From Methanomicrobiaceae archaeon (GTDB lineage: Archaea; Halobacteriota; Methanomicrobia; Methanomicrobiales; Methanomicrobiaceae): DNA of 64,000 bases. The notes below the pieces were generated by a model. That model worked only from the letters and a program-made list of their open reading frames with translations. It was not told the DNA's origin and ran no database searches. The position numbers and the translations under genes are program-made. Each line of letters starts with the position of its first letter. The stretch's first letter is position 1. This document shows, in pieces, positions 35,527 through 45,665 of this stretch. The stretch covers positions 248,001-312,000 of the forward strand of contig JARVGI010000001.1 of assembly GCA_029762625.1 (NCBI GenBank), in the 5' to 3' direction.

Positions 35527-36159
35527 ATGAGTGACTCCGGGCAGATTGCCGTCGATATTGTCCTCCTTCCCCCCGTTCCTATCATGGATGCGATTATCGC
35601 CGTCAATCGCAGGCTCGTGACGCGGACCGGCAACCGCGAGGTGATGCTCGACAAACAGGACACCATCCCCCACATCACGCTCGCCATGGGAACGATGGAA
35701 GTATCGGAACTCGCCGCATTGGGCCGGCGCCTCGACGAGATCGCCCGCATGCACCTCCCGCTTGCGACCACGATCACCGGGCTTGCAGTGGTGCCCACCT
35801 CGACCGGTACAACCGTCTCCGGGTTCAATGTCAGGAAAACCAACGAACTGCAGGCGCTCCATGAATCGGTCATGCAGCTGCTGCTCACCTTCGATGCGGA
35901 AAAGGCCGCCGCACCGATGATCGCGGGGTGGGAGCACGAGCAGATAGACCCTTTTACCACCGGGTATATCAGCGCATTTTCCGAAGAAGCTGCATACGGG
36001 AACTATTCCCCCCACATCACCCTCGGCTACGGTGATGCACGCAAAGACCTCGCTGAATTCAGCGTTCCCCTGCCCGTTCTCTGCACCAGCGCGGCGATAT
36101 GCCACCTGGGCAATTTCTGCACCTGCAAAGAAATCCTCTCAACGCACCCTGAAGGGTGA
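35527..36159 (+). CDS. 2H phosphoesterase (2'-5' RNA ligase-like)
   Basis: 210 residues with the two HxT signatures of the 2H superfamily: PHITLAMG (about residues 47-54) and SPHITLGYG (about 159-167), separated by a pseudo-twofold arrangement. Known members hydrolyse 2',3'-cyclic phosphates or ligate tRNA halves. Longer and more acidic than bacterial ThpR, so substrate is open. A TATA-like sequence near 35490-35500 suggests its own transcript, 39 bases after the MFS gene. Confidence 0.85.
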   Translation: MSDSGQIAVDIVLLPPVPIMDAIIAVNRRLVTRTGNREVMLDKQDTIPHITLAMGTMEVSELAALGRRLDEIARMHLPLATTITGLAVVPTSTGTTVSGFNVRKTNELQALHESVMQLLLTFDAEKAAAPMIAGWEHEQIDPFTTGYISAFSEEAAYGNYSPHITLGYGDARKDLAEFSVPLPVLCTSAAICHLGNFCTCKEILSTHPEG

Positions 36160-36228
36160 TGCCGCCGGTCCTGCCATTCTGGTACTATTTTTTCCGAACA
36201 GGCTGCAATGTGAGGGGGGCGGCGCCAC

Positions 36229-36240
36229 ACTATAAATACA
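36229..36240 (+). promoter_or_regulatory. TATA box of the MBL-rhodanese gene
   Basis: ACTATAAATACA is a good TATA element 57 bases before the ATG at 36296; the leader contains AAGGAGGAT, a near-perfect ribosome binding site (36281-36289). Confidence 0.7.
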
Positions 36241-36295
36241 GGAAGCGGAATATCCCTCACCCGTCAGACTTCCCCCGGAAAAGGAGGATACGTGC

Positions 36296-37666
36296 ATGTT
36301 TGTCAAAAAGATTGTATCTGATGGTCTTGCCCACAATTCCTATTTTATCGGATCCGGCAGTGCTGCCGCGATCATCGACCCGCGCCGGGACGTTGAGGTA
36401 TACTTCAGCGAGGCGCGCGCGCGGAATATGCAGATCACGCATGTCTTCGAGACGCATAAAAACGAGGATTACGTCGTCGGCTCTCTCGAAATCGCCGACC
36501 GCACGGATGCCAGAATCCTGCACGGGGCGCAGGTCGACTTCGCCTACGGCACGCCGGTGCATGACGGCGACACGTTTCGCATCGGCACCCTGGAACTGGG
36601 CGTGCTGGAGACCCCGGGCCACACCCTTGAAAGCATCTCCGTCACCCTCAAGGAGACCGCCGTCTCCGACGACGTGCTGATGGTGTTTACCGGCGACGCC
36701 CTCTTCGCCGGTGATGCGGGAAGGACTGATTTCTACGGAAAAGACCGACAGAAAGAGATGGCCACCTATCTCTACGAATCGATCACCAAAAAACTCCTCC
36801 CCCTCGGCGACGGGGTCATCGTCTGCCCTGCGCACGGCGCCGGGTCGGTCTGCGCCGCGGGGATCACCGATCTCGAGCACACCACTATCGGATACGAAAA
36901 AGCCAACAATCTCCTCCTGCAGATGTCCCGTGAGGAGTTCATCGACTACAAGGGATCCGAAGAGCATTATTATCCCCCCTACTTCCACAGGATGGAGGAC
37001 TGGAACAAAGATGGCGCACCGCTCCTCCATACCGTCCCCGACCTCGCGTGCATGTCGCCCGGCGAGGTGGAGGAGGCGATGAAGCAGGGTGCGCAGGTGG
37101 TGGATATCAGGGCGCCTTCGAGTTTTGCCGGAGGGCATATACCGGGAAGCATCAATATCCCCCGGACGCTTCTATCCGCATACGCCGGGTACCTGGCCGC
37201 CTACGATACCCCCATCATCATCATCGATGATTTTAACCAGAATCTGGAATCGGTGGTAAAATACTTCACGCGCCTTGGATACGACAATATCCACGGCTGT
37301 CTCGCCCCGGGCTTCTCGGCATGGTTTGTCGCGGGAAAACCGCTGGACTACGTGGATTCGTGGGATCCCGCGATCCTGTCCGGGCACCTCGGAAACCCTT
37401 CCCTGTTCATCGTCGACGTGCGTACTATCGGCAACAGGGAAAAAATGGGCCATATCGACGACGCACACCATATCTTCCTCGGCCACCTTCCGGACCGGAT
37501 CGACGAGGTGCCGAGGGACGCACAGGTGCTCGTCTACTGCGATGCAGGGTTCAAGGGAAGTATCGGCGCCAGCCTTTTCAAGAAGGCAGGGTATGAAAAG
37601 GTTGCGAACCTCCTCGGGGGCATGCGCGGCTGGACTGCCGCAGGCAACCCGGTCAATAAAGAGTAA
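36296..37666 (+). CDS. Metallo-beta-lactamase fold protein with two rhodanese domains
   Basis: 456 residues. The N-terminal MBL domain (1-240) has an altered metal motif: HVFETHKNEDYVVGS in place of the usual HxHxDH, so H54 and D58 stay while other ligands are K, N and Y; PGHTLES, GDALFAGDAGR and CPAHG (distal ligands) are kept. Rhodanese 1 (about 250-350) lacks the active Cys (IIIIDDFNQN). Rhodanese 2 (about 365-455) keeps it (VYCDAGFKG). The set resembles persulfide-dioxygenase/rhodanese fusions of sulfur metabolism; with the altered motif it may bind one metal or none. Own promoter. Confidence 0.85.
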   Translation: MFVKKIVSDGLAHNSYFIGSGSAAAIIDPRRDVEVYFSEARARNMQITHVFETHKNEDYVVGSLEIADRTDARILHGAQVDFAYGTPVHDGDTFRIGTLELGVLETPGHTLESISVTLKETAVSDDVLMVFTGDALFAGDAGRTDFYGKDRQKEMATYLYESITKKLLPLGDGVIVCPAHGAGSVCAAGITDLEHTTIGYEKANNLLLQMSREEFIDYKGSEEHYYPPYFHRMEDWNKDGAPLLHTVPDLACMSPGEVEEAMKQGAQVVDIRAPSSFAGGHIPGSINIPRTLLSAYAGYLAAYDTPIIIIDDFNQNLESVVKYFTRLGYDNIHGCLAPGFSAWFVAGKPLDYVDSWDPAILSGHLGNPSLFIVDVRTIGNREKMGHIDDAHHIFLGHLPDRIDEVPRDAQVLVYCDAGFKGSIGASLFKKAGYEKVANLLGGMRGWTAAGNPVNKE

Positions 37667-39790
37667 TCATTGTTTCCCGGCAGGGAAGGACTCGGGCGCC
37701 CCTATCAGCAGGGAATACAGATCGGCGGGATCGGAAACGGGGCGAAGGCAGGTGTGCTCACGGCAGATATGTGCGGTGGCATGCCCCTCCTGCATCTCCA
37801 TGCCGGCGGCAAACGGCGCCAGCCCGATAACATCGCCGCCCTCATTGCCGGGATCGACGGTAAGCCAGACGGCCGAGGGAAGATACGCCGTCCTGAGCAG
37901 CGCAAGCAGCGCTTCGGTATCCGCCGCGCCCCGACTGCCTGCCACGACGACCTCGTACGAGGGGCCGAGGGCGAAATCAAGTGCGCAGGCAAAGAATGCG
38001 TGGGCGGAGGGTGTGCGGGAGACCGCAGGTGCGAATGTCTTTGCAAGGACGGATGCACGTTCCTCGAGATCCGATCTGCCCGTAAGCCGGGCGAGGCGGA
38101 GCAGGTTGAGCATGCAGACGGCATTTCCCGATGGGATTGCGCCGTCGTAGATCTCTTTCGGGCGGACGATCAGTTCCTCCGCATCGTCGGCAACAAAGAA
38201 AAATCCTCCCCCCCCCTCATCACGGAAATGCATGAGGATATGCTCGTTGAACGCCACCGCACGCTCCAGAAATGCGGAATCGGCGGTCGCAAGATAGAGT
38301 TCGATCAGGCCCCATACCAGCGAGGCGTAGTCGTCGAGGGTGCCCGGGACCCCCCCAACACCGTCCCTATACCGGTGGCGCAGGGCGGTGTCGCCGGAGG
38401 AGAGGTTTTCCATGAGAAATGATGCAGCGTCGCGTGCCGCCGCTAGCAGCCGTTCGTCGCCGAAGGCGGCTCCTGCTTTGGCAAGAGCCGCGATCATAAG
38501 CCCGTTCCAGTCGGCGAGGATTTTATCGTCTTTTCCTGGGGGGACACGCCGTTCTCGCGCAGAGAACAGGATGGTGCGGATCCGTTCCATGCGTGCGGCG
38601 ATTTCGTCCTCCCCCAATCCGAAACGTGCGGCAATATCGGGGAGCTGCTCGGTCATATGGAGGATGTTTGCACCGCTCCGCATCCCCGTGGACTCCTGCG
38701 CAAAATTTCCGCCCCGCAGCACGTTGAACGCGTAGATTGCGATATCCGCGTCCTCGCCGGAGAGGATATCCCTGATCTCCGGCTCGGTCCAGAGGTAGAA
38801 CCTGCCCTCGACTCCCTCGCTGTCGGCATCCTCCGCCGAATACAACGCGCCATCCGGATCCCGCAGAGCGCGCAGGACATAGGCGAACAGATCCTCGGCA
38901 ACCTGCCGAAAGAAGGGATCGCCCGTCGCCTGATAGGTCTCCACGCATGCATACGCGAGCAGTGCCTGATCGTAGAGCATCTTTTCGAAATGCGGCACCA
39001 GCCACTCACGGTCGACCGCATAGCGGTGCACCCCGAACCCCACCTGGTCGAAGACCCCGCCATTCCGGATGGCGCGAAGCGTGCGCTCCACCATGCCAAG
39101 GGCGGCGGGATCGCCCGAACGCCTCCACCAGCGCAGGAGAAAGAGGAGATTGTGCGGTGTCGGGAATTTGGGAGCCGATCCGAATCCCCCGAACTCGTCG
39201 TCGTATTGCGCACGAAGTTCATCATAGGTCGCCTGGAGCTGCGCTTCACCGGGCATCACATCGCCGGCGGGGGGTCCGATTCCGCCGATCACCCCGGTGA
39301 TCCGCTTTGCAGAATGCTCGACTTCATCCCGCTGCTCCTCCCAGACCGAGATAATGCGGGGCAGGATGTCCATGAGCCCGGCGATGCCGAACCTGCTCTC
39401 GCGGGGGATATAACTCGCCGCAAAGAAAGGGCGCATCGTGGGCGTGGTGACGATGGTAAGCGGCCAGCCGCACCGCTTGCTCAGCACCTGGCAGACGGTC
39501 ATGTAGACATGATCGATGTCGGGGCGTTCCTCCCGGTCCACCTTGATGGGAATGAAATGTTCGTTGAGAAGGGATGCGACCTCATCGTTCTCGAAGGATT
39601 CGTGAGCCATGACATGGCACCAGTGGCAGGTCGAGTAGCCGATAGAGAGAAATACGGGTTTTTCTTCAGCCCTTGCACGCTTGAACGCCTCCTCGCCCCA
39701 CGGATACCAGTCGACCGGATTTGCTGCGTGCTGAAGAAGATAGGGGCTTTTTTCTCGTGCCAGACGATTCATATGCTGCTGAGCTGCCAT
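37667..39790 (-). CDS. DUF255 thioredoxin-fold/six-hairpin protein (YyaL/SPATA20 family)
   Basis: 707 residues. Residues 1-165 are the DUF255 thioredoxin domain with [13 protein letters not shown], the redox motif STCHWCHVM and RPDIDHVYM. The rest is an (alpha/alpha) barrel resembling glycoside hydrolases ([44 protein letters not shown]). The family is universal but its reaction is unknown. The ATG at 39790 is preceded by GGAGAGGTGG. It is directly convergent with the MBL-rhodanese gene (stop codons abut). Confidence 0.92.
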   Translation of the reverse strand: MAAQQHMNRLAREKSPYLLQHAANPVDWYPWGEEAFKRARAEEKPVFLSIGYSTCHWCHVMAHESFENDEVASLLNEHFIPIKVDREERPDIDHVYMTVCQVLSKRCGWPLTIVTTPTMRPFFAASYIPRESRFGIAGLMDILPRIISVWEEQRDEVEHSAKRITGVIGGIGPPAGDVMPGEAQLQATYDELRAQYDDEFGGFGSAPKFPTPHNLLFLLRWWRRSGDPAALGMVERTLRAIRNGGVFDQVGFGVHRYAVDREWLVPHFEKMLYDQALLAYACVETYQATGDPFFRQVAEDLFAYVLRALRDPDGALYSAEDADSEGVEGRFYLWTEPEIRDILSGEDADIAIYAFNVLRGGNFAQESTGMRSGANILHMTEQLPDIAARFGLGEDEIAARMERIRTILFSARERRVPPGKDDKILADWNGLMIAALAKAGAAFGDERLLAAARDAASFLMENLSSGDTALRHRYRDGVGGVPGTLDDYASLVWGLIELYLATADSAFLERAVAFNEHILMHFRDEGGGGFFFVADDAEELIVRPKEIYDGAIPSGNAVCMLNLLRLARLTGRSDLEERASVLAKTFAPAVSRTPSAHAFFACALDFALGPSYEVVVAGSRGAADTEALLALLRTAYLPSAVWLTVDPGNEGGDVIGLAPFAAGMEMQEGHATAHICREHTCLRPVSDPADLYSLLIGAPESFPAGKQ

Positions 39791-39871
39791 ACCACCTCTC
39801 CGGGTGGGGATAGCACCGGCACCCCTTAATAGTTATCGCACCGGTGACCCGGAGCATTCGGTATGCGCGGG

Positions 39872-41488
39872 TCAGAGCCCGCGCAGCATGGACCCGAACC
39901 GGGGGAGGAAGTCCTTTTTCCGCGACATCGCGCCGTCAAGGCGCACAGGCTGCTCCGTCCACCCGAAGCGGGAGAGGGTGACGTCATCCGCTGAAATAAA
40001 GAGATCGCTAGCATTTTCGAACACATTGGTGAGCAGCACCGCATAGATGTCCACCCCGCCGGTTTCCCTGAGCAGTGAGAGTTCCCTGGCGATTTTTTCG
40101 GCGTGCGACTCCCCGAAGGCGAAGGAGGGGACCATGATCTGGGCGATGACGACATCCCTGCCGAAAAGGTGGTAGCGCTTGGTATCCTTCCGGAGGAGAT
40201 CCTCAAGGGGCACGGTGTCCAGCTCCAGCCCCTTCCTGATGAGCTCGGCCCCGAACGCGGCCGGGTCGAGTCCCGCGATCCCGGCAAGATAGGCGACGGC
40301 CTCCTCGTCCTGCGGCGTGGTGGTGGACATCTTCAGGGCGAGGGTGTCGGAGAGGATCCCGGACAGGAGCAGCGCTGCTGTTGCCGGAGCGGGCTCGATT
40401 CCCTCCTCCCGAAACCTTCGCGCAATAATGGTCGAGGTCGAGCCGACGGGGTCGTTGAGGAACCGGATAGGCCGGAGGGTGGTGATGGCGCCGATACGGT
40501 GGTGATCGATGATTTCAAGAATATCCGCCTTTTCGATACCCTCGACGGCCTGCGAGTACTCGTTGTGGTCGAGGAGGATGACCGATTTGCGTATCTCGTC
40601 CACGAACGTATTGCGGGAGATCATGCCCTTGAGCCGGCCCTCGTCGTCGACCACGCAGGCGGTCCGGTACTTTGAATTGGTGACCACTTCCTTGACGTAT
40701 TCGAGGGTGTCGTCCATCCGCACCCGCGGGACATCGGTTGCCATGACCATGCCCGCCGGAAGGGAGAGGTTGATCATCTTCCCGACGCCGAAGGCATCGA
40801 TCGCTGTGGAGAGCAGCCCCACCCCCCTTTCGCGGGCGGCCGCAATCACCCGCGCACCCACCGGCGCCCCGTCGGCCACGATGAGAGCGGCGATACCCGC
40901 ATCGATCAGCGCCAGCTGGGCGGGCTCGTTGTCGCCGACGATGGCCACGTCGCTGGCGGTGAGGCGGGAAAGAGCCACGTGAAGGGCGTCGATGGCGATG
41001 TAGACCTTCCCTTCGAGGAGGTCCCCCCCGGGCACCTCGATTGCGGCGTTGAGGATGCGGGCGAGCACCTCGAGTTTGATGGGGGAGATGGACAGCGGCT
41101 CGATGTACATCCGCTTGACGTAGGTCCTGGCAAGCCCGTGCTCGCTCACCAGCCCGAGAAGCGTGCCCTGTTTGTCGATGATGGGCATGTTCCTGACACC
41201 ATGCTCGTCCATGAGGCCCACGACCTCGATGGTGGGGATATCGTTGCGGGCGCTGACCGGGTAGGTGAAGGGCAGGTCGGTGACCGTCGGCTCGACGCTC
41301 TCGATATAGAGGGGCGGTTCTGCGTCGAACCGGGAAAAGACGTGTTCGGTTTCCGCACTCAGTTCCCCGCACCTGGCCGGGATATAGCGGCCGGGCTCGA
41401 AATGATTGAGCAGTTCTGCGTACCCCACCACGCTGCATATGCTGTCCGTATCGGGCTGCCGGTGCCCTATGATATAGATGGGTCCCAT
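39872..41488 (-). CDS. ppaC: Manganese-dependent inorganic pyrophosphatase with CBS-DRTGG-CBS insertion
   Basis: 538 residues. The DHH/DHHA2 family II pyrophosphatase is split by a regulatory insertion. Order: GHRQPDTDSI (metal site), CBS 1 (VRNMPIIDKQGTLLGLV), DRTGG domain (VAIVGDNEPAQLALIDAGI), CBS 2 (YRTACVVDDEGRLKGMISR), then DHNEY, EIIDHHRIG and DPVGSTSTIIA. The enzyme hydrolyses pyrophosphate; the CBS pair usually binds AMP/ADP (inhibiting) or ApnA dinucleotides. Start at ATG 41488 with AGGAGACAGGAG upstream. This sensor type would tie PPi breakdown to energy charge. Confidence 0.93.
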   Translation of the reverse strand: MGPIYIIGHRQPDTDSICSVVGYAELLNHFEPGRYIPARCGELSAETEHVFSRFDAEPPLYIESVEPTVTDLPFTYPVSARNDIPTIEVVGLMDEHGVRNMPIIDKQGTLLGLVSEHGLARTYVKRMYIEPLSISPIKLEVLARILNAAIEVPGGDLLEGKVYIAIDALHVALSRLTASDVAIVGDNEPAQLALIDAGIAALIVADGAPVGARVIAAARERGVGLLSTAIDAFGVGKMINLSLPAGMVMATDVPRVRMDDTLEYVKEVVTNSKYRTACVVDDEGRLKGMISRNTFVDEIRKSVILLDHNEYSQAVEGIEKADILEIIDHHRIGAITTLRPIRFLNDPVGSTSTIIARRFREEGIEPAPATAALLLSGILSDTLALKMSTTTPQDEEAVAYLAGIAGLDPAAFGAELIRKGLELDTVPLEDLLRKDTKRYHLFGRDVVIAQIMVPSFAFGESHAEKIARELSLLRETGGVDIYAVLLTNVFENASDLFISADDVTLSRFGWTEQPVRLDGAMSRKKDFLPRFGSMLRGL

Positions 41489-41545
41489 GCTCCTGTCTCC
41501 TGAAGAAATCACTCCGCAAGGTAATAAAACTCGATTTGATCCGGA

Positions 41546-42910
41546 TCACTGATCCATTGATCCTGCATATCCTTGTACTTTCTCCACATATGCATCGGCA
41601 TCGAATTTGCGCCGGAGCCCCGCCGCGTTCATGTATCGCACCTTGCCGAAGACCGGCCGCTCGGCCCAGGCGCGATCGTGCTTGCCGAAGCACCACGCCA
41701 CCCCGGCATACCCGTTCGGGTCGCGGCCGTCGAGCTCGTAGCGATTGTTGAGTGAAATCGCTATCTCAAATGCCGCCGCAGGCGTCTCCGACCACTCGAG
41801 GATCTTCTTTCCCCAGTACATGCGCATGTACCCATGCATCTTTCCAGTGTGCACCATCTCTAGCTGGGCGGCATTCCAGTACGGATCATGGGTCGATGCC
41901 TGCTCGAACTCCTCGAACGAGTAGACGTATTCCCGGCGGTCCCCTTCGTGCGCGGCAAGCGTAGCCTTCGCCCAGCCCGGCAGCCCCTCGTACGAATCGT
42001 AGCGTGGGTTGTAGAAGACGAAATTGACCGCCAGTTCCCTGCGCACGATCAACTCCTCAAGGTACGCATCCGCTCCGGCGCTCCGGCGTTTCCGCACCTG
42101 CTGGGTGATATCGATCGGGGATATCTGGCCGAAATGGAGGTACGGGCTCATATGCGAGAGTGCATCGGCGGTGGGATCATTGCGCTCCGCTTCAAACCGC
42201 TCGATCACACCCGCCAGAAAGCGGGTGAGCCGACGGTGCGCTTCCCGACCTCCCCCGTGATAGGACGGGACGGGATCGATACTGCGGTCGATGGAGAGGC
42301 GGCGAAGTACCCGCTCGACCGACGCAAGAGGCTCTGAGGGGATCTCCAGGAGCCGGCCGGAATGATCAGGGCGTACTGGTTCGGGCAATATGAGAAAACG
42401 GTCCAGATGCGGCCGTATCTTTCTGCGAAAGGTGGCCGCGGACCATTCCTCTTTTGGAGATGCACGACGGACCGGGACCGCCACGTTGTCCTCCACAAGG
42501 ACAAAGGGGCATTTGACCATACCGGCAACGGCGTTTCGCCATTCCCGCTGGATGCGAAGATAGCCGCAGTCCGCCACCACAAGAGCGGCATCGCCGGCAA
42601 GATCCGCAACCTCTACCGGGGGAGAGCCCCGGCGCAGGACGAAAAAGACGCCCCGTGCCTCGAGGGCGTCCTTCGCCTCCAGCACACCCTCGATCAGGAA
42701 ATGGTAGTGGCGCAGGTTTGCCCCCGGGTACTCCCCCGTCAGGCAGAAGAGCGCAGCCACGGGGAGACCGAGCCGGTTGGCGCGTCGGATCGCATACTCC
42801 AGCGCCAGGTTGCTCTTCGCTCTCGGTGACGCCTGCATCCAGTAGAGCACATAGGAACCTTTATTCAGCGACCGTTCGTTGATGTGGTGGATTCTCTCGG
42901 GCAGGGTCAT
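41546..42910 (-). CDS. phr: Class II deoxyribodipyrimidine photolyase
   Basis: 454 residues. VLYWMQASPRAKSNLALEYA at the start is the class II antenna-domain signature, then the FAD domain: YHGGGREAHRRLTRFL, LSHMSPYLHFGQISP, ARRELAVNF-like RRELAVNFVFYN, DPYWNAAQLEMVHTGKMHGYMRMYWGKK in essence, and DGRDPNGYAGVAWCFGKHDRAW. It repairs cyclobutane pyrimidine dimers with light. It follows uvsE on the same strand (68 bases), so two UV-repair routes are joined. Confidence 0.95.
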   Translation of the reverse strand: MTLPERIHHINERSLNKGSYVLYWMQASPRAKSNLALEYAIRRANRLGLPVAALFCLTGEYPGANLRHYHFLIEGVLEAKDALEARGVFFVLRRGSPPVEVADLAGDAALVVADCGYLRIQREWRNAVAGMVKCPFVLVEDNVAVPVRRASPKEEWSAATFRRKIRPHLDRFLILPEPVRPDHSGRLLEIPSEPLASVERVLRRLSIDRSIDPVPSYHGGGREAHRRLTRFLAGVIERFEAERNDPTADALSHMSPYLHFGQISPIDITQQVRKRRSAGADAYLEELIVRRELAVNFVFYNPRYDSYEGLPGWAKATLAAHEGDRREYVYSFEEFEQASTHDPYWNAAQLEMVHTGKMHGYMRMYWGKKILEWSETPAAAFEIAISLNNRYELDGRDPNGYAGVAWCFGKHDRAWAERPVFGKVRYMNAAGLRRKFDADAYVEKVQGYAGSMDQ

Positions 42911-42978
42911 TGCATATCATCTCGCCATGATGCTGTGTGTGAGTCCTAGGATTGGGCTCCGCACCTGGATGACCGGGT

Positions 42979-43884
42979 TCAGGGCACCCCACCTCCCACA
43001 AAGCGGGGATCGGTGCAGGCCGCATCGATCGCCTGCAGCGCACTGTGCTCTTTGTCCTTGATCTCGAGCATGATGTCGAAATCGAGCGGTGCGGTGTCGG
43101 CGATGAACGCCGAAAAATCTGCGATGTCAATCGACTGCGGGTGTTTCCCGGGCCGCTCGCCCGGGTTCGGCGAACTGTAATCGATCATCGGGAGACCGTC
43201 TTTGGCCGCCCATGTCGCCCCGCAGCGCTCGACGGCGTCCCGCACGGGTTCCCCCGAGGAGTTCCAGAGGTGGTGGAAGGTATCGAAGAGGACCGGGACG
43301 CCGGTCTTGTCGTGAATGGCAAGGCAGTCCGCGACGGTGTAGAGGCGATCGTCGTTCTCGATGACCAGGCGGCGGAGAACCGCCTCGTCCAGCCCGGCGT
43401 AGCGGCTGACAAACCGTTCCATGGCCCCTGGTTTGTCCCCGTAAATGCCGCCGACGTGGAGCTGGATCTTGGCGCTGCGATCGAGGCGCATCAGGTCGAG
43501 CACCTCCGCGTGGTAGGCGAGCTCAGCAATGCTCCGGGCCATCACCTCCTCACGGGGCGAGTTGAAGACGATGAACTGGTCGGGGTGCATGGAGATCCGC
43601 ATGGTGTGATCCCGGATGAACGCGCCGATCTCATGAAATTCCTGCGCGAAGTGCTCCTGCCAGCGGCAGGTACAGACGGGATGGGAGGCGAACGGCACCA
43701 GGTCGGAGGTGATGCGGAAGAACAGGATCCCGTGCTCCGCGTTGTAGGAGAGGATGCGGCAAAGACAGGATAGGTTTCCATCGAGCGTGTCGATGAGCCG
43801 CTCGTCCGAGTAGGATTTCAGGCGGAACGTCCGGCCTGCCCGGCAGGGGAGGGTGAGATTGATGCAGGGATAGCCGATCTTCAT
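42979..43884 (-). CDS. uvsE: UV damage endonuclease (UVDE/UvsE)
   Basis: 301 residues, complete UVDE TIM barrel: KIGYPCINLTLPCRAGRTFRL, FFRITSDLVPFASHP, RISMHPDQFIVFNSP, IQLHVGGIYGDK, VIENDDRLYT, VLFDTFHH and MLEIKDKEHSAL. The enzyme cuts 5' to UV photoproducts and AP sites, beginning an alternative excision repair. It starts 13 bases after the prsW stop and precedes phr, so the three form an operon. Confidence 0.95.
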   Translation of the reverse strand: MKIGYPCINLTLPCRAGRTFRLKSYSDERLIDTLDGNLSCLCRILSYNAEHGILFFRITSDLVPFASHPVCTCRWQEHFAQEFHEIGAFIRDHTMRISMHPDQFIVFNSPREEVMARSIAELAYHAEVLDLMRLDRSAKIQLHVGGIYGDKPGAMERFVSRYAGLDEAVLRRLVIENDDRLYTVADCLAIHDKTGVPVLFDTFHHLWNSSGEPVRDAVERCGATWAAKDGLPMIDYSSPNPGERPGKHPQSIDIADFSAFIADTAPLDFDIMLEIKDKEHSALQAIDAACTDPRFVGGGVP

Positions 43885-43897
43885 TGCCGCACCGCCA

Positions 43898-44578
43898 TTA
43901 GAGCTCCCTTTTCCGGCAGAGGGTCATCGCCGTGTTGATCCGCTGAAGGACCATCCACCACATGAGCGGCACCACCACGAGCACGAGGATGGCAAACCCG
44001 ATGCTGTTCATGACCAGAAAGTTGAAGAGCCCGTGGAAAAACATTGCGAGGAAGAGGCCGCCGAGAATGATCTGCTCTCTTTTGCCCGGCGGGCTGAATT
44101 TGGCGATGCCCAGCGCCGCCCCCCACATGATCGAGAAGAGGGCGTGGCCGGGGACGGAGAGTACCGCCCGGACAACCCCGGTACTGATCGCAAGGGGCAG
44201 CGACATCACATAAGAGCTGAAGACGTAGAGGACGTTTTCCAGCGTGGCAAAGCCGAGCGCCGCCGCAGTCGCGTAGATGATGCCGTCGATCGGCTGGTTG
44301 AACTCGCGATGAGAGTAAACACCGCGTCTGACGACGAAATATTTCCCGAATTCCTCCACCACCGGAGCGATGAGGACGACGAGCAGGATTTCCGGCAAAA
44401 AAATTGCGAAGAGGTTTTCGATGAAGGCAACGGGCACGGTTATGAGGATCCCGAGCACGAACATCCTGACGATCAGGGAGAGGGGTTCGGGCTCGCAACG
44501 GTCTTTCTGGTAAAAATAGTACATCCAGAAGATGCCCGGCGCAATCGCGAGCACGGCCAGACCCCATACCTCCACCAT
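43898..44578 (-). CDS. prsW: PrsW family intramembrane metalloprotease
   Basis: 226 residues with about seven membrane helices. Conserved motifs PVVEEFGKYFVVRRG (EE..K), FATLENVLYV (E), SVPGHALFSIMWG (H) and MFFHGLFNF (H) mark the metal/active-site residues of PrsW, a CAAX-related glutamic/zinc intramembrane protease that in Bacillus cuts anti-sigma RsiW. In archaea the target is unknown. Start at ATG 44578. It leads a UV-repair operon. Confidence 0.88.
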   Translation of the reverse strand: MVEVWGLAVLAIAPGIFWMYYFYQKDRCEPEPLSLIVRMFVLGILITVPVAFIENLFAIFLPEILLVVLIAPVVEEFGKYFVVRRGVYSHREFNQPIDGIIYATAAALGFATLENVLYVFSSYVMSLPLAISTGVVRAVLSVPGHALFSIMWGAALGIAKFSPPGKREQIILGGLFLAMFFHGLFNFLVMNSIGFAILVLVVVPLMWWMVLQRINTAMTLCRKREL

Positions 44579-44760
44579 AGCTATCGAGCACTCGCCGTAT
44601 ACCGGCATTAAGGTTTTGCAGGGGAAACGTCCTTCAATGCTCGCCGTTCAAGATTATCCCGTTCATCCGGAGCCCCCCGGACGACCGGGAACGAATACCG
44701 GTGCGGTGGAATTTGCCTGCGGCAGACTGCCTGTACGCCGCTCCTCGCGGATTTCTTCCC

Positions 44761-45665
44761 TCACCAGAGGCCGAGATACCACGATGCGATGCTGAAGTAC
44801 ATCAGCACGCCGGTGATGTCAGCGACCGAGGTGACGATCGGGGCGCTCGCCGTTGCCGGATCCAGGTTCAGCCGGGTGAGAAGAAACGGCAGTGAGAACC
44901 CGATCAGCGATCCGACGAGAACGACGGCGATCATCGAGAGGGCGACGACAACCCCGATCTCCGCCCCTCCCCGCCAGAATCCGACGAGTGAAACGGCCAC
45001 CCCGGGTGTCGGGCCAATCGCGACCGCCACGGTGATCTCTTTGGTAACGAGCGCCATCCAGTCCTTGAGCCGGACATCGCCTGTCGCCATCGACAGGATG
45101 ACCCGGGTGGCGGATTGCGATCCCGCGTTGCCCCCGCTATCGATCAGGAGCGGGAGGAACATGACGAGGGCGAAGGCCGCCGTGATCGTCTCCTCAAAGA
45201 GGGCAATCCCGCTTCGAGACAATGCTGACCACGATCAGCACCAGCAGCCAGGGAAACCGCTTCCGGTACATGAGACCGACGCTCGCCTCCCGGAAGTTGA
45301 TGCCCAGATCCCGTACCGAACCGAGTTTGTGAAAGTCCTCCGTCCTTTCCTCCTCGATGACATCCATCGCATCGTCAAACGTCACCGATCCGACAAGCCG
45401 CCCTTCGGAGTCGACGACCGCGATCGCCGTCAGGTCAAACTCCTGGATCAGGGTGGCAACCCGCATGCGGGGATCCGTTGTCCTGACAAAGGAGAACAGG
45501 AGCAGAGGCGAGTTCCCCCACCTTCCGGTCGGGTCTGGCCTTGAGCAGGCACCCGAGGCGGAGATGGCCGCGGTAGATCCGGCCGGGCCACCGCCCATCC
45601 CCCGTTCTGGTGGTGAGCGGTGTACTGGTGTACCACACTGCATATTATCGGGTTGTGCATGAACG
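44761..45665 (-). pseudogene. mgtE: Decayed MgtE-type magnesium transporter
   Basis: The C-terminal membrane part (44761-45222) is intact: ETITAAFALVMFLPLLIDSGGNAGSQSATRV, the MgtE pore signature, and closing helices. Upstream, the frame must shift one base near 45216 to reach the CBS linker (VATLIQEFDLTAIAVVDSEG, GSVTFDDAMDVIEEE), and again near 45510 to read YRGHLRLGCLLKARPDRKVGE, a first CBS half; farther left only scraps remain, and the N-terminal MgtE superhelix is missing. No start codon fits. At least two frameshifts plus truncation mean a pseudogene, unless several sequencing errors occurred. Confidence 0.8.

Noticed and set aside
38657-39829. 390-codon plus-strand frame
   Set aside because: Antisense to the DUF255 protein, which has a conserved thioredoxin domain and a good ribosome binding site.
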